Of a stretch of 64,000 nt of DNA, positions 27,902-39,275 are shown piece after piece. The stretch is from NCBI RefSeq assembly GCF_014652515.1, contig NZ_BMYY01000001.1:116281-180280 (forward strand), written 5' to 3'. This DNA is from Bacterioplanes sanyensis (lineage in GTDB: Bacteria; Pseudomonadota; Gammaproteobacteria; Pseudomonadales; Oceanobacteraceae). How positions within the stretch are numbered: the first letter of the stretch is position 1; every line of letters begins with the position of its first letter. Under the pieces are notes generated by a model. It worked only from the letters and a program-made list of their open reading frames with translations, searched no databases and had not been told where the DNA came from. The position numbers and the translations under genes were made by a program.

Positions 27902-28020
27902 TCCGGGCTTCATTGCACAAGCTGGCAGTGCCTCTCGGCGCTGCTGGAGCATCAACAAGGACCGTATCACCACAGCCGCTAGAAGACGTCCGGTGATTCG
28001 CACAAACAGGCCGAAAACGT

Positions 28021-30654
28021 ATGGGTGACATAGCCAAAGAAGTTCTGCCAATTAACATTGAGGACGAACTGCAACAGTCCTACCTCGATTACGCCATGAG
28101 CGTGATCGTGGGGCGAGCGTTGCCAGATGTTCGCGATGGTTTGAAACCGGTGCACCGCCGGGTTCTACATGCCATGAATGTACTCGGCAACGACTGGAAT
28201 AAACCGTACAAGAAATCCGCCCGTGTGGTCGGTGATGTGATCGGTAAATACCACCCACACGGTGACTCGGCGGTATACGACACCATTGTGCGGATGGCGC
28301 AGGACTTTTCCATGCGTTACCTGATGGTGGACGGTCAAGGTAACTTCGGTTCTATCGACGGCGACTCCGCTGCTGCGATGCGTTACACCGAAGTGCGCAT
28401 GGCCAAGCTCAGCCACGAAATGCTGGCCGATATCGACAAAGAAACCGTCGATTGGGTGCCCAACTACGACGGCACTGAGCAAATTCCAGAAGTGCTGCCA
28501 ACGCGCGTCCCCAATCTGTTGGTGAATGGTTCTTCGGGTATCGCCGTGGGCATGGCGACCAATATTCCGCCACATAACCTGACTGAGGTTATGAACGGTT
28601 GCTTGGCCTTGATCGATAACCCAGATCTCGACATCGACCAGTTGATGGAATACATCCCGGGTCCGGATTTCCCGACGGGGGCCTTTATTAACGGCCGCGA
28701 TGGCATTGTTGAGGCTTACCGCACTGGCCGTGGCCGCATTTACATGCGCGCCCGTCATCAGTTCGAAGAAAACGACGCCAGCGGCAAAGTCAGCATTGTG
28801 TTCACCGAAATCCCGTACATGGTGAACAAGGCGCGCTTGATTGAAAAAATCGCTGAGCTGGTCAAAGACAAAAAGCTCGAAGGCATTACCGAGCTGCGCG
28901 ACGAATCCGATAAAGACGGCATGCGCGTGGTGGTGGAGCTGCGTCGCGGCGAAATGCCCGAGGTGGTGCTGAACAACTTGTTCGCCCAGACCCAGCTGCA
29001 AACCGTGTTTGGCATCAATACCGTGGCGCTGGTCGACGGTCAGCCGAAAACGCTGAACCTCAAGCAGCTGCTGGAAGCCTTCGTTAAGCACCGCCGTGAG
29101 GTGGTGACTCGCCGCACCATTTATGAACTGCGCAAAGCACGTGAGCGTGGCCACATCCTCGAAGGTTTGGCGTTGGCGCTGGCCAATATCGACCCGGTCA
29201 TCGAGCTGATTAAATCCTCACCCACCGGTGCTGAGGCCAAAGAGCGCTTGATTGCCACGGCTTGGGAACCAGGTGATGTGCTGGATATGCTGGAGCGCGC
29301 CGGCGAAGACGCCTGTCGTCCAGATGATTTGCCAGAGCAATATGGCTTCCGCGATGGCCGCTATTACTTATCGCCAGGCCAAGCTCAGGCCATTCTTGAT
29401 TTGCGTTTGCAAAAACTGACCGGCCTTGAGCATGAAAAACTGATCGAAGAGTACCAGCAAAAACTGGAAGAAATCGCCGAATACCTAGACATTCTGGCCA
29501 GCTCTGAGCGCCTGATGCAGGTGATTCGCGAAGAATTAGAAGCCGTTCGTGCTGAATACGGCGACGAGCGCCGCACTGAAATCATCGCGGTGAAACGTGA
29601 CTTAACCATGGCTGACCTGATCCCAGAGGAGGATCTGGTGTTGACCCTGTCGCACAGTGGCTATGCCAAAACCCAGCCATTGTCTGCCTATCAGGCTCAG
29701 CGCCGTGGTGGCAAAGGCCGCTCGGCAACGGCGGTGAAAGAAGAAGACTTTGTTGAACACTTGTTGGTGGTGAACAGTCACGAAACCGTCTTGTGTTTCT
29801 CTGATGCTGGCAAGGTGTATTGGCTGACGGTGTACGACATTCCACAAGCCAGTCGCGCGGCGAAAGGCCGTCCGATTGTGAACTTGCTGAACCTGTCAGA
29901 AGGTGAGCGCATCACTGCTATTTTGCCGGTGCCGGAATACAGCGCTGACCGCTACGTGTTTATGGCCACCGCCAAAGGCACGGTGAAGAAAACCACCTTG
30001 GATCAGTTCTCGCGCCCACGCTCCAGCGGTTTGATCGCTTGTGAGCTGGATGACGGCGATTGGCTGGTCGGCGTAGCCATTACCGATGGCAGCCAGGATG
30101 TGTTGATTCTCAGCGATGCCGGCAAAGCCGTGCGCTTTAAAGAATCCGATGTACGCGCCATGGGCCGTACGGCACGCGGTGTGCGTGGTATTCGTATGGG
30201 CGATGGCCAAAGTGTGATCTCGCTGATCATTCCTCAAGAAGGTGGCTCGGTGTTAACGGCTTCCGAGCGTGGCTTTGGCAAGCGCACCGATGTGGAAGAA
30301 TTCCCGACCAAAGGGCGTGGCACTCAGGGCGTGATCGCCATGGCCTGCAGCGAGCGCAATGGCGCCTTGGTAGGCGCTGTGCAGGTGTTCAGTGGTGATG
30401 AGGTCATGCTGGTGAGCGACCAGGGTACCTTGGTGCGCACCAGTACCGACGGTGTGTCACAACTGAGCCGCAACACCCAAGGTGTGACCCTGATTCGCAT
30501 TGCTGACGGTGAAAAACTGATCGGTGTTGAACGTATTTGTGAAGCCGATGACGGCGCCATTGGGTCTGAAGAAGACCCGGATGCTGCGCCAGCTGAAGGC
30601 GCTGATGGTACTGATGGGGATAGCCCAGCAGCGGATAACCAGACGGAGCAGTAA
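28021..30654 (+). CDS. gyrA: DNA gyrase subunit A
   Basis: GyrA is the breakage-reunion subunit of the type II topoisomerase that introduces negative supercoils. The protein has 877 residues. Seen: catalytic Tyr122 in [10 protein letters not shown]; the quinolone-resistance region [10 protein letters not shown] with Ser83 and Asp87, both the sensitive-type residues; the GyrA-box segment [10 protein letters not shown]; six C-terminal beta-pinwheel repeats; and a very acidic C-terminal tail (about the last 40 residues). It is followed by serC after 4 bases. Confidence 0.98.
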   Translation: MGDIAKEVLPINIEDELQQSYLDYAMSVIVGRALPDVRDGLKPVHRRVLHAMNVLGNDWNKPYKKSARVVGDVIGKYHPHGDSAVYDTIVRMAQDFSMRYLMVDGQGNFGSIDGDSAAAMRYTEVRMAKLSHEMLADIDKETVDWVPNYDGTEQIPEVLPTRVPNLLVNGSSGIAVGMATNIPPHNLTEVMNGCLALIDNPDLDIDQLMEYIPGPDFPTGAFINGRDGIVEAYRTGRGRIYMRARHQFEENDASGKVSIVFTEIPYMVNKARLIEKIAELVKDKKLEGITELRDESDKDGMRVVVELRRGEMPEVVLNNLFAQTQLQTVFGINTVALVDGQPKTLNLKQLLEAFVKHRREVVTRRTIYELRKARERGHILEGLALALANIDPVIELIKSSPTGAEAKERLIATAWEPGDVLDMLERAGEDACRPDDLPEQYGFRDGRYYLSPGQAQAILDLRLQKLTGLEHEKLIEEYQQKLEEIAEYLDILASSERLMQVIREELEAVRAEYGDERRTEIIAVKRDLTMADLIPEEDLVLTLSHSGYAKTQPLSAYQAQRRGGKGRSATAVKEEDFVEHLLVVNSHETVLCFSDAGKVYWLTVYDIPQASRAAKGRPIVNLLNLSEGERITAILPVPEYSADRYVFMATAKGTVKKTTLDQFSRPRSSGLIACELDDGDWLVGVAITDGSQDVLILSDAGKAVRFKESDVRAMGRTARGVRGIRMGDGQSVISLIIPQEGGSVLTASERGFGKRTDVEEFPTKGRGTQGVIAMACSERNGALVGAVQVFSGDEVMLVSDQGTLVRTSTDGVSQLSRNTQGVTLIRIADGEKLIGVERICEADDGAIGSEEDPDAAPAEGADGTDGDSPAADNQTEQ

Positions 30655-30658
30655 CACA

Positions 30659-31732
30659 ATGACGCGCGCACATAACTTTTGCGCTGGCCCTGCGGCACTA
30701 CCGACCGCCGTGTTGGAACAGGCGCAGCAAGAAATGGCAGATTGGCACGGCAAAGGTCTGTCGATCATGGAAATGAGCCACCGCAGCAAGGAATTTGTTG
30801 CGGTGGCTGAGCAGGCCGAGCAAGACTTGCGCGACCTGTTACAGGTGCCGGCCAACTACAAAGTGCTGTTTATGCAAGGCGGTGCCAGCAGTCAGTTTTC
30901 GATGGTGCCGCTGAACTTGCTGGGCGACAAAGCGCAGGCGGATTACATCAACACTGGGCAGTGGTCGAAAAAGGCCATTGCCGAAGCCAAGCGCTACTGC
31001 GACGTCAATGTGGCGGCTAGCACGGATTTCGCGTCGGCGCCGGCTCAGGCTGATTTGCAGCTCAGTAGCGATGCGGCGTATGTGCATTACTGCCCCAATG
31101 AAACCATCGGCGGTGTGAGTTTTGACTACATTCCGCAAACCGGTGATGTGCCTTTGGTGGCTGACTTTTCCTCATCGATTTTGTCTGAGCCTTTGGATGT
31201 GTCGCGCTTCGGCCTGATCTACGCCGGTGCACAAAAGAACATAGGCCCGGCAGGGTTGTGCGTGGTCATCGTGCGCGAGGATTTACTAGGCAAAGCCCAC
31301 GCAAACACGCCGGCGATGCTGAATTACCAGACGGCGGCGGATAACGGCTCCATGTACAACACGCCGCCGACGTACAGCTGGTATTTGGCCGGCTTGGTGT
31401 TTCAGTGGTTGAAGCAACAGGGTGGTCTTGAGGCTATTGGGGCTGTCAATCGCCGCAAAGCGGCGAAGTTGTACGATTTTATTGATGGCAACGACTTTTA
31501 CGCCAACCCGGTGGCCATTGCTAATCGCTCCATTATGAATGTGCCCTTTACCTTGGCCGATGACAGCTTAGATGCCGCCTTCCTGGCCGAAAGCACCGCT
31601 GCAGGCCTGCTCAACTTAGCTGGGCATCGCAGTGTTGGCGGCATGCGTGCCAGCATTTACAACGCAGTGTCTGAAGCCGCGGTGGATGCCTTGATCGATT
31701 TCATGGGCGACTTTGCCCGCCGTTATGGGTAA
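30659..31732 (+). CDS. serC: phosphoserine aminotransferase
   Basis: SerC is a PLP enzyme that converts 3-phosphohydroxypyruvate to phosphoserine; it also acts in vitamin B6 synthesis. Seen: [19 protein letters not shown] at the N-terminus, [17 protein letters not shown], and the PLP-lysine segment [14 protein letters not shown]. The start is ATG 30659, four bases after the gyrA stop; the frame is open upstream inside gyrA. The length of 357 residues is normal. Confidence 0.97.
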   Translation: MTRAHNFCAGPAALPTAVLEQAQQEMADWHGKGLSIMEMSHRSKEFVAVAEQAEQDLRDLLQVPANYKVLFMQGGASSQFSMVPLNLLGDKAQADYINTGQWSKKAIAEAKRYCDVNVAASTDFASAPAQADLQLSSDAAYVHYCPNETIGGVSFDYIPQTGDVPLVADFSSSILSEPLDVSRFGLIYAGAQKNIGPAGLCVVIVREDLLGKAHANTPAMLNYQTAADNGSMYNTPPTYSWYLAGLVFQWLKQQGGLEAIGAVNRRKAAKLYDFIDGNDFYANPVAIANRSIMNVPFTLADDSLDAAFLAESTAAGLLNLAGHRSVGGMRASIYNAVSEAAVDALIDFMGDFARRYG

Positions 31733-31737
31733 AGAAC

Positions 31738-32829
31738 ATGAGTGAAGCGGATGAGCTGGGCGCCCTGCGCGATCAAATTGATGCCATTGATCAACAGATT
31801 CAGCAGTTAATCAACGAACGCGCCCGCTGTGCTCAGCAGGTCGCTGAGGTGAAGCAAAAATATTGCTCGCCTGGTGAGTCGGTGGTGTTTTATCGCCCTG
31901 AGCGCGAAGCCCAAGTGCTGCGCAAGATCATGGCACGCAACGGCGGCCCGTTGGGCGATGAGTCCATGGCGCGCTTGTTCCGCGAGGTGATGTCGCAATG
32001 CCTGGCACTGGAAGAGCCGCTTACCGTGGCGTATCTGGGGCCTGAGGGTACCTTTACCCAGCAAGCGGCGGTCAAGCATTTTGGCCATGCCGTCAGCTGT
32101 GTCGGTCAAATCTCCATTGCTGATGTGTTTCGTGAAGTTGAAAGCGGCGCCGCCAACTTTGGCGTGGTGCCAGTGGAAAACTCCACCGAAGGGGTGGTGA
32201 CCCATACCCTCGACAGCTTTGTGGAATCCAATTTGCTGATTTGCGGCGAAGTCACACTGCGCATTCATCACCACCTGCTCACCTCGAGCCCTGAGACGAG
32301 CGTGACGCGGATTTATTCGCACGCCCAGTCTTTGGCCCAGTGTCGTTTGTGGCTCGATCAAAACTACCCCAATGTTGAACGCATTGCGGTGGCATCGAAT
32401 GCGGAAGCGGCGCGCCGTGCCAGCCAAGAGCCGGGCGCGGCTGCCATTGCCAGTGAAGCAGCGGCTGAGCTGTATGCGCTGAAGCCGGTGCACGCCAACA
32501 TTGAAGATCAGCCAGACAACACCACGCGTTTTTTGATCGTTGGACAGCAGCCAACGCAGTCCAGCGGTGACGATAAAACTTCTATTTTGGTGGCCAGCCG
32601 CAACGAACCCGGTGCGCTCTATCACGTGTTAGAGCCGTTTCATCGTGAGGGCATCAGCCTGACACGCATTGAAACCCGGCCATCGCGCAGCGGAACCTGG
32701 AGCTACGTGTTCTTTATCGACTTTGAAGGGCATCGCGACGACGCAAGCATCGTTCCCTTGCTGGCAGAAATTCAAAGCAAAGCCGTCGACTTTAAATGGC
32801 TGGGCTCTTATCCAAAGGCAGTATTGTGA
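31738..32829 (+). CDS. pheA: bifunctional chorismate mutase / prephenate dehydratase (P-protein)
   Basis: PheA converts chorismate to prephenate and then to phenylpyruvate for phenylalanine. The chorismate-mutase domain covers about residues 1-90 (LRDQIDAIDQQIQQLINERA). The dehydratase domain is about 95-270 (VAYLGPEGTFTQQAAVKHFG, VPVENSTEGVV, TTRFLIVG). The C-terminal ACT regulatory domain contains IETRPSRSGTW, expected to bind phenylalanine. The stop overlaps hisC by four bases. Confidence 0.97.
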   Translation: MSEADELGALRDQIDAIDQQIQQLINERARCAQQVAEVKQKYCSPGESVVFYRPEREAQVLRKIMARNGGPLGDESMARLFREVMSQCLALEEPLTVAYLGPEGTFTQQAAVKHFGHAVSCVGQISIADVFREVESGAANFGVVPVENSTEGVVTHTLDSFVESNLLICGEVTLRIHHHLLTSSPETSVTRIYSHAQSLAQCRLWLDQNYPNVERIAVASNAEAARRASQEPGAAAIASEAAAELYALKPVHANIEDQPDNTTRFLIVGQQPTQSSGDDKTSILVASRNEPGALYHVLEPFHREGISLTRIETRPSRSGTWSYVFFIDFEGHRDDASIVPLLAEIQSKAVDFKWLGSYPKAVL

Positions 32830-33938
32830 CGACTCTGACTGATTTGCTCACCCCCGGAGCGAAAGCTCTGCACCCTTATCAGCCCGGTAAGCCTGTGTCT
32901 GACTTGGCACGGGAAATGGGGCTTGATCCGGCTTCCATCGTCAAGCTGGCGAGTAACGAAAACCCCCTTGGCCCAAGCCCGATGGCGCTGGCTGCGATGC
33001 AAGACGTTGGCTCGCTCAGTCGTTACCCGGATGGCGGCGGTTTTGAGTTGCGCCAGACCTTGGCGGAGCAGTTAGAGGTGGAGGCTGCGCAGATCACGTT
33101 GGGCAACGGCTCCAGTGACTTGCTGGATTTTGTTACCCGTATTTTTGTGCAGCCGGGCGATAACATCGTTGTCTCCGAGCATGCCTTTTCGCTGTATGGC
33201 TTAAACGCCACGGCCGTTTCGGCAGAGGTGCGCGAGGCACCCGCCAAAAACTTTGGCCATGACCTGGATGCCATGGCCGCTCAGGTCGACGAACGGACAC
33301 GCTTGGTCTTTATTACCAACCCTAATAACCCCACTGGTACTTGGTTATCTGAGGCCGAGATTCGTGGGTTTTTGGCGCAGTTGCCAGCGCATGTGATCAC
33401 CATTTTGGACGAAGCCTATTTTGAGTTCGTCGATGAGGCGGAGTACCCAAATGGCGTGCGCTTGCTGGCGGATTTTCCACGCTTACTGGTGACGCGCACC
33501 TTTTCTAAAGCTTATGGCTTGGCTGCCTTGCGGGTGGGCTTTGGTGTTAGCAGCAGCGAAATGGCAGCGCTACTAAATCGTGTGCGGCCGCCGTTCAATG
33601 TCAATGCGCCCGCGCAAGCAGCGGCGGTGGCAGCGGTGAAAGACCAAGCCCATGTGCAGCGCAGCATCACTGCCAATCGCCTCGGTATGAAACAGCTGAT
33701 CGGTGCATTTGAGCAGCTCGGGTTGGATTATTTGCCATCGGTGGGCAACTTTATTTGCGTACGTTTGCAAAACGCCGTTGAGATAAATCAGGCGTTGCTG
33801 CGTCGTGGCGTTATCGTGCGAGCGTTAGGCGGTTATGGCATGCCGGAATACTTGCGTGTTTCCATCGGCACAGAAGCGGAAAACAAGCGCTTTATCGACA
33901 TGCTGACTGAGGTGTTGCAACAAGGCGAAGCGGTGTGA
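32826..33938 (+). CDS. hisC: histidinol-phosphate aminotransferase
   Basis: This class I/II PLP aminotransferase has 370 residues. Seen: KLASNENPLGPSPMALAAM, ITNPNNPTGTW, and the PLP-lysine segment TFSKAYGLAALRVGFG. In this aromatic gene run it may also transaminate aromatic keto acids, as proposed for hisC2-type genes; that part is inference. The GTG start at 32826 overlaps the pheA stop (GTGA), and its own stop overlaps the next gene in the same way. Confidence 0.93.
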   Translation: MTTLTDLLTPGAKALHPYQPGKPVSDLAREMGLDPASIVKLASNENPLGPSPMALAAMQDVGSLSRYPDGGGFELRQTLAEQLEVEAAQITLGNGSSDLLDFVTRIFVQPGDNIVVSEHAFSLYGLNATAVSAEVREAPAKNFGHDLDAMAAQVDERTRLVFITNPNNPTGTWLSEAEIRGFLAQLPAHVITILDEAYFEFVDEAEYPNGVRLLADFPRLLVTRTFSKAYGLAALRVGFGVSSSEMAALLNRVRPPFNVNAPAQAAAVAAVKDQAHVQRSITANRLGMKQLIGAFEQLGLDYLPSVGNFICVRLQNAVEINQALLRRGVIVRALGGYGMPEYLRVSIGTEAENKRFIDMLTEVLQQGEAV

Positions 33939-36166
33939 CGGTGCAGTTAGGACGAGTCGCCGTTATTGGTTTGGGTTTAATCGGCTGTTCTTGGGTAAAA
34001 GCTCTGCGCGAAGCCGGGGCGGTGCAGTCGGTCGCTGGCTTTGATCGCAATCTCGATTCCATGCAGCAGGCGCAGCACGTCGGCATTATTGACGATTACA
34101 GCGAGCAGCTGGCCGAAGTCGCTGCGGATGCCGATTTTATTATTGTATCGGTGCCGATTAAGGCCGTGCGTGAGGTGTTGGCGCAGTTGCAGCCGGTGGT
34201 GAAGGCCAGTGCCATCTTGACCGACGTCGGTTCGGTGAAAGGCTCCGTTGCCGACGATGTGGCAGCGACGTTTGGTCCTCAGTTCGATCGCTTCGTACTA
34301 GGGCATCCCATTGCCGGTTCTGAGCGCAGTGGTGTTGAAGCCGCAGATGCCAGTTTGTATCAGCGCCACAAAGTCATCATTACCCCGCAGCCTCATACCG
34401 ATGCGCAGGCGCTGCAAACCGTGATTGCTGCCTGGCAGCTGGCGGGTGCTGATATTGAGCAGATGGAAGTGCGTCATCACGATGAGGTGCTGGCTGCCAC
34501 GAGCCATTTGCCGCATTTGCTGGCCTACAACCTGGTCGATACCTTGGCCAGTCGCGATGAAAACCAAGAAATTTTCAACTACGCCGCTGGCGGCTTTCGC
34601 GATTTTACCCGCATTGCGGCCAGCAGCCCGATCATGTGGCGGGATATCTTTTCTGCCAACCGCGAGCAAATTCTGGCGGTGTTGGATATGTTTCAGCACG
34701 ACCTTAGCCAACTCAGACAGAGCATCGAGCGTGACGATCAGACCCAGGTAATGGGCGTATTGACCCGAGCCAAAGTCGCGCGTGACCACTTTTCTAAAAT
34801 GCTGGCCCGCAGGGCCTATGTTGAGCCTATGAAAACAGCCACTATTACCTACGTTGCCACGCCGGGGCAGGCACTGAGCGGTCAGTTCCGTGTGCCGGGC
34901 GATAAGTCGATTTCTCACCGTTCGATTATGTTGGGCTCGCTGGCCAAGGGCGTGACCGAAGTCAGCGGTTTTCTGGAAGGCGAAGACAGTCTGGCGACCT
35001 TGCAGGCGTTTCGCGATATGGGCGTTGTGATCGAAGGTCCGCATCGCGGCCGCGTCACCGTTCACGGTGTTGGCATGCATGGCTTGCAACCACCGCCAGG
35101 GCCTTTGTATTTGGGCAATTCTGGCACTTCGATGCGCTTGCTGGCAGGCTTGATGGCGGGTCAGAAATTCAGCGTTGAAATGACCGGTGATGAATCGTTA
35201 AGCAAGCGCCCAATGGGCCGCGTCGCTGACCCGTTGGCGCTGATGGGAGCCAGCGTGGACACCGCTGACGGTGGCCGACCGCCGATGCGCATTCGTGGCG
35301 GTGCCGAGCTGCGTGGCATTCACTATGACTTGCCGATGGCCAGCGCCCAGGTAAAAAGCTGTTTGCTGCTGGCAGGCTTGTACGCCGAGGGTGAAACCTC
35401 GGTCACTGAGCCGGCGCCAACGCGTGACCACACCGAGCGCATGCTAAAAGGCTTTGGCTATGAGGTGCAGGTCGAGGGTTCAACGGCGACGGTCACAGGT
35501 GGCGGCGAGCTGACGGCATGTGACATCGACGTACCGGCGGATATTTCCTCAGCAGCCTTCTTTATGGTGGCGGCCAGCATCATGCCAGGCTCAGATATCA
35601 CCTTGGAGCATGTCGGCATTAACCCGACTCGCATCGGTGTGATCAATATTCTTAAAGCCATGGGCGGCCACATTGAGGTGCTCAATGAGCGCGAAGTGGG
35701 CGGCGAGCCGGTGGCGGATATTCGCATTCGCAGCGCCCAGTTGAAGGGCATTCATATTCCTGAAGATCAGGTGCCGCTGGCGATTGATGAGTTCCCGGCG
35801 TTGTTTGTGGCCGCCGCCTGCGCCGAGGGTGAAACCATTTTGACCGGCGCAGAAGAGCTGCGTGTTAAAGAAAGCGACCGCATTCAAGCCATGGTCGATG
35901 GCTTGGTGACGCTGGGTGTCGATGCCAAAGGCACGGATGATGGTGCGGTGATTCAAGGCATGGGCGCTGACGGTCAGTTTGGCGGTGGCGATATTGTCAC
36001 GTATCACGACCACCGCATTGCCATGAGTTTTGCTGTTGCCTCGCTGCGTGGCAGTGCGCCGATTCGCATTTTGGACTGCGCCAACGTCGCGACTTCGTTC
36101 CCTAACTTTGTTGAGTTGGCCAATGGCTGCGGCATGTCGGTTGCTGTGGTCGAGGAGGAAGCATGA
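33935..36166 (+). CDS. bifunctional prephenate dehydrogenase / 3-phosphoshikimate 1-carboxyvinyltransferase (TyrA-AroA fusion)
   Basis: The 743-residue fusion has two parts. Residues about 1-290 form TyrA (NAD-binding [21 protein letters not shown], then [11 protein letters not shown]). Residues from about 300 form AroA, the EPSP synthase ([33 protein letters not shown], and the catalytic [14 protein letters not shown]). The two act at different points of aromatic synthesis: AroA before chorismate, TyrA after prephenate. This fusion is known in Pseudomonas. It starts with GTG overlapping hisC and overlaps cmk by ATGA. Confidence 0.95.
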   Translation: MTVQLGRVAVIGLGLIGCSWVKALREAGAVQSVAGFDRNLDSMQQAQHVGIIDDYSEQLAEVAADADFIIVSVPIKAVREVLAQLQPVVKASAILTDVGSVKGSVADDVAATFGPQFDRFVLGHPIAGSERSGVEAADASLYQRHKVIITPQPHTDAQALQTVIAAWQLAGADIEQMEVRHHDEVLAATSHLPHLLAYNLVDTLASRDENQEIFNYAAGGFRDFTRIAASSPIMWRDIFSANREQILAVLDMFQHDLSQLRQSIERDDQTQVMGVLTRAKVARDHFSKMLARRAYVEPMKTATITYVATPGQALSGQFRVPGDKSISHRSIMLGSLAKGVTEVSGFLEGEDSLATLQAFRDMGVVIEGPHRGRVTVHGVGMHGLQPPPGPLYLGNSGTSMRLLAGLMAGQKFSVEMTGDESLSKRPMGRVADPLALMGASVDTADGGRPPMRIRGGAELRGIHYDLPMASAQVKSCLLLAGLYAEGETSVTEPAPTRDHTERMLKGFGYEVQVEGSTATVTGGGELTACDIDVPADISSAAFFMVAASIMPGSDITLEHVGINPTRIGVINILKAMGGHIEVLNEREVGGEPVADIRIRSAQLKGIHIPEDQVPLAIDEFPALFVAAACAEGETILTGAEELRVKESDRIQAMVDGLVTLGVDAKGTDDGAVIQGMGADGQFGGGDIVTYHDHRIAMSFAVASLRGSAPIRILDCANVATSFPNFVELANGCGMSVAVVEEEA

Positions 36167-36831
36167 AGGTAATCACCGTCGATGGCCCATCCGGCGCTGG
36201 CAAAGGCACGGTATGCGCACGCTTGGCGGCGACGTTAGGTTGGCACCTGCTCGATAGCGGTGCTTTGTACCGCATCACTGGCTTGGCCGCTGAGCGCCAA
36301 GCGGTGGAGTTAACCGATGAACAACGAGTCGCTCAGGTGGCGGCGAATTTGGACGTGACCTTTGAACCGGGCAAAGACGGCGTGGCTGTCATTCTTGCCG
36401 GTGAAGAAGTAACGACGACCATTCGTACCGAGGAAGTCGGTAGCTTGGCTTCTCAGGTAGCGGCTTTGCCGGCGGTACGAGATGCCTTGTTGCAACGTCA
36501 GCGTGACTTCGCCCAAGCCCCCGGTTTGATTGCCGATGGCCGTGATATGGGCACCGTGGTGTTCCCGGATGCCGGTGTCAAAGTGTTCCTCACGGCGAGT
36601 GCCGAGGAGCGCGCGCAACGGCGTTTTCGCCAGTTGACTGAAAAGGGAATAAGTGCTAGTTTGCCCGCCCTTATCGAAGACATCCGAGCTCGCGATGAGC
36701 GTGACAGCAACCGCAGCGTCGCGCCATTAAAGCCTGCCCACGATGCCGTCGTCATCGACAGCACCTCCCTTAGCATTGACGAGGTCTGCGATCAACTGAT
36801 GGCCCGGGTACAACAGGCAGGACTGATCTGA
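36163..36831 (+). CDS. cmk: cytidylate kinase
   Basis: Cmk phosphorylates CMP and dCMP. The P-loop is [11 protein letters not shown] (residues 6-16), followed by [15 protein letters not shown] and the [13 protein letters not shown] segment. The protein has 222 residues. It overlaps the tyrA-aroA stop by four bases and precedes the rpsA leader; the cmk-rpsA order is very common. Confidence 0.97.
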   Translation: MKVITVDGPSGAGKGTVCARLAATLGWHLLDSGALYRITGLAAERQAVELTDEQRVAQVAANLDVTFEPGKDGVAVILAGEEVTTTIRTEEVGSLASQVAALPAVRDALLQRQRDFAQAPGLIADGRDMGTVVFPDAGVKVFLTASAEERAQRRFRQLTEKGISASLPALIEDIRARDERDSNRSVAPLKPAHDAVVIDSTSLSIDEVCDQLMARVQQAGLI

Positions 36832-36839
36832 GATAAAGT

Positions 36840-36952
36840 GAATGCGTTGGTCAGCACAGCGAGCGCATTCAGCTTTGACTTTAACTAACTCCAAATGTCT
36901 GACCATTTGGACTGCGCGCAGGGTCCGTCCCTGGGCACTGACTGAGACAGGA
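36840..36952 (+). promoter_or_regulatory. rpsA leader with three hairpins
   Basis: The 128-base gap between cmk and rpsA holds three perfect stems: GAATGCG/CGCATTC (36840/36864), CCAAATG/CATTTGG (36891/36904) and CAGGG/CCCTG (36919/36929). An AT-rich stretch separates the first two, and AGGA lies 7 bases before the ATG. In E. coli a three-hairpin rpsA leader is the target of S1 autocontrol; a similar role here is inference. Confidence 0.5.
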
Positions 36953-36959
36953 ATTATCC

Positions 36960-38639
36960 ATGAGCGAAAGCTTTGCTGACTTATTTGAAGAATCCTTAAA
37001 AGAACTGGACATGCAACCGGGCTCAATCGTTACCGGTACCGTTGTCGACATCGACAGCGACTGGGTAACGGTGAACTCTGGCTTGAAATCAGAAGCCGTG
37101 ATCCCACGCAGCCAGTTCCTGAACGAAAGTGGTGAACTGGAAGTAGCCATTGGCGATGAAACTCAGGTGTCTCTGGAAGCTGTTGAAGATGGCTTCGGCG
37201 AAACCAAACTGTCTCGTGAAAAAGCCAAGCGCGCAGAAAGCTGGAAAGAGCTGGAAAAAGCCTTCGAAGCTGACGAAATGGTTACCGGTATCATTAACGG
37301 TAAGGTTAAAGGTGGCTTCACTGTTGACCTGAAAAACATCCGTGCCTTCCTGCCAGGTTCTTTGGTTGACGTACGTCCAGTACGCGACACTGCACACCTG
37401 GAAGGCAAAGAGCTGGAATTCAAAGTTATCAAGCTGGACGCCAAGCGTAACAACGTTGTTGTTTCTCGTCGTGCCGTGCTGGAAGCTGCGAACTCTCAAG
37501 AGCGTGAAGAGCTGCTGGCGAGCCTGCAAGAAGGTCAGTCTATTAAGGGTATCGTTAAGAACCTGACTGACTACGGTGCCTTCGTTGATCTGGGCGGCGT
37601 TGATGGCCTGCTGCACATCACCGACATGGCGTGGAAGCGCATCAAGCACCCAAGCGAAATCGTTGCAGTTGGTGACGAAATCGACGTTAAAGTGCTGAAA
37701 TTTGACCGTGAGCGCAACCGCGTTTCACTGGGTCTGAAGCAACTGGGCGACGATCCTTGGGTGAACATCACTCAGCGTTACCCAGAAAGCGCGCGCGTTA
37801 AAGCTCGTGTTACCAACCTGACTGACTACGGCTGCTTCGCGGAGCTGGAAGAAGGCGTTGAAGGTCTGGTTCACGTGTCTGAAATGGACTGGACCAACAA
37901 GAACATCCACCCAAGCAAAGTCGTTCAAGTAGGCGACGAAGTGGAAGTGATGATCCTGGACATCGACGAAGAGCGTCGTCGTATTTCTCTGGGTATCAAA
38001 CAGTGCACCACTAACCCTTGGGAAGACTTCGGTACCAAGTTCAACAAAGGCGACAAGATCAGCGGTAAGATCAAGTCAATCACTGACTTCGGTATCTTCA
38101 TCGGTCTGGACGGCGGCATTGACGGTCTGGTTCACCTGTCTGACATCAGCTGGAACGACAGCGGTGAAGACGCAGTTCGCAACTTCAAGAAAGGTGACGA
38201 GCTGGAAACCGTTATCCTGTCTATCGACCCAGAGCGTGAGCGTATCTCACTGGGCGTGAAGCAGCTGGAAAGCGATCCGTTCTCTGAGTACGTGGCAGAA
38301 AACGACAAAGGCGCGCTGGTTACCGGTAAAGTAACTGCAATCGATGCGAAAGCAGCGACTGTTGAACTGGCCGACGGTGTTGAAGCGACTCTGCGTGCTT
38401 CAGACATCAGCCGTGACAAGGTTGAAGATGCGCGCAACGTATTGAACGAAGGCGATGAGGTTGAAGGCCTGATCACTTCTGTTGATCGTAAGAACCGCAC
38501 CATCAGCCTGTCTGTGAAAGCCAAAGACAGCGCTGAAGATCGTGCCGCTCTGAAAGAGCAGCGCGTGAAAGCTGAGCAGGAAGCGACTGGTCCAACCACC
38601 ATCGGCGACCTGATCAAAGAGCAGCTGAACCAGCAATAA
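36960..38639 (+). CDS. rpsA: 30S ribosomal protein S1
   Basis: S1 is the large ribosomal protein that helps load mRNA on the 30S subunit. The protein has 559 residues with six S1 (OB-fold) domains, recognised by repeats such as [27 protein letters not shown] and [25 protein letters not shown]. The codon choice is more uniform than in the neighbours (for example repeated CTG, GAA and CGT), as expected for a highly expressed gene. A strong terminator follows. Confidence 0.98.
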   Translation: MSESFADLFEESLKELDMQPGSIVTGTVVDIDSDWVTVNSGLKSEAVIPRSQFLNESGELEVAIGDETQVSLEAVEDGFGETKLSREKAKRAESWKELEKAFEADEMVTGIINGKVKGGFTVDLKNIRAFLPGSLVDVRPVRDTAHLEGKELEFKVIKLDAKRNNVVVSRRAVLEAANSQEREELLASLQEGQSIKGIVKNLTDYGAFVDLGGVDGLLHITDMAWKRIKHPSEIVAVGDEIDVKVLKFDRERNRVSLGLKQLGDDPWVNITQRYPESARVKARVTNLTDYGCFAELEEGVEGLVHVSEMDWTNKNIHPSKVVQVGDEVEVMILDIDEERRRISLGIKQCTTNPWEDFGTKFNKGDKISGKIKSITDFGIFIGLDGGIDGLVHLSDISWNDSGEDAVRNFKKGDELETVILSIDPERERISLGVKQLESDPFSEYVAENDKGALVTGKVTAIDAKAATVELADGVEATLRASDISRDKVEDARNVLNEGDEVEGLITSVDRKNRTISLSVKAKDSAEDRAALKEQRVKAEQEATGPTTIGDLIKEQLNQQ

Positions 38640-38652
38640 GTTCGGTTGTTAG

Positions 38653-38679
38653 AAAAAACCCGCTTCGGCGGGTTTTTTT
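38653..38679 (+). terminator. rho-independent terminator of rpsA
   Basis: AAAAAACCCGC, loop TTCG, GCGGGTTTTTTT: an almost ideal intrinsic terminator 14 bases after the rpsA stop. The run of A before and T after also allows termination from the opposite side. Confidence 0.95.
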
Positions 38680-38680
38680 A

Positions 38681-39275
38681 TGCCCGCCATCCTTGGCGGG
38701 CACCCTTCGGGCCATCGCCGATGGCGATGTTGATGCTGGCTCCATGCCATCATGCTATGCCCGCGTTCCTGGCGGGCACCCTTCGGGCCGCACTGAGGTG
38801 CGTTCATCAACGCTCCCGGCGTTGCTGTATGGATAGCGTCCGTGCTATCCACCCTTTGGGCCGCACTTGCGTGCGTTCATCAACGCTCCCGGCGTTGCTG
38901 TATGGATAGCGTCCGTGCTATCCACCCTTCGGGCCATCGCCGATGGCGATGTTGATGCTGGCTCCATGCCATCATGCTATGCCCGCCATCCCTGGCGGGC
39001 ACCCTTCGGGCCGCACTGAGGTGCGTTCATCAACGCTCCCGGCGTTGCTGTATGGATAGCGTCCGTGCTATCCACCCTTTGGGCCGCACTTGCGTGCGTT
39101 CATCAACGCTCCCGGCGTTGCTGTATGGATAGCGTCCGTGCTATCCACCCTTTGGGCCATCGCCGATGGCGATGTTGATGCTGGCTCCATGCCATCATGT
39201 TATGCTGGCCATCCTTCAAGCCATCGCCCATGTCGATGCTGGTTCCAGGCCATCATGCGATACCCGCGTCCCTGA
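38681..39275. repeat. higher-order hairpin repeat array between rpsA and ihfB
   Basis: A gene-free array made of three kinds of block. A (about 33 bases): CCCGCC/GGCGGG hairpin. B (about 45): CATCGCC/GGCGATG, followed by an imperfect ATGCTGGC/GCCATCAT hairpin. C (73 bases): CGCAC/GTGCG, CAACGC/GCGTTG and GGATAGC/GCTATCC hairpins. A and C blocks end in CACCCTTYGGGCC or a close form. The order B-A-C-C' forms a unit of 222/223 bases, present in full at 38712-38933 and 38934-39156. A partial A block precedes, and an intact B (39157) followed by decayed A/B pieces ends near 39275. Short spurious reading frames here are not genes. Confidence 0.9.

Noticed and set aside
28250..28300. Quinolone-resistance substitution in gyrA
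   Set aside because: Residues 83 and 87 read Ser and Asp, the sensitive-type pair.
28165..29154. Long minus-strand open frame of 329 codons
   Set aside because: It lies entirely antisense to the clear gyrA gene and shows no recognisable family pattern; such shadows are common in GC-rich coding DNA.
38681..39275. CRISPR array
   Set aside because: The repeated blocks are contiguous, of different lengths and without unique spacers, and no cas gene is present.
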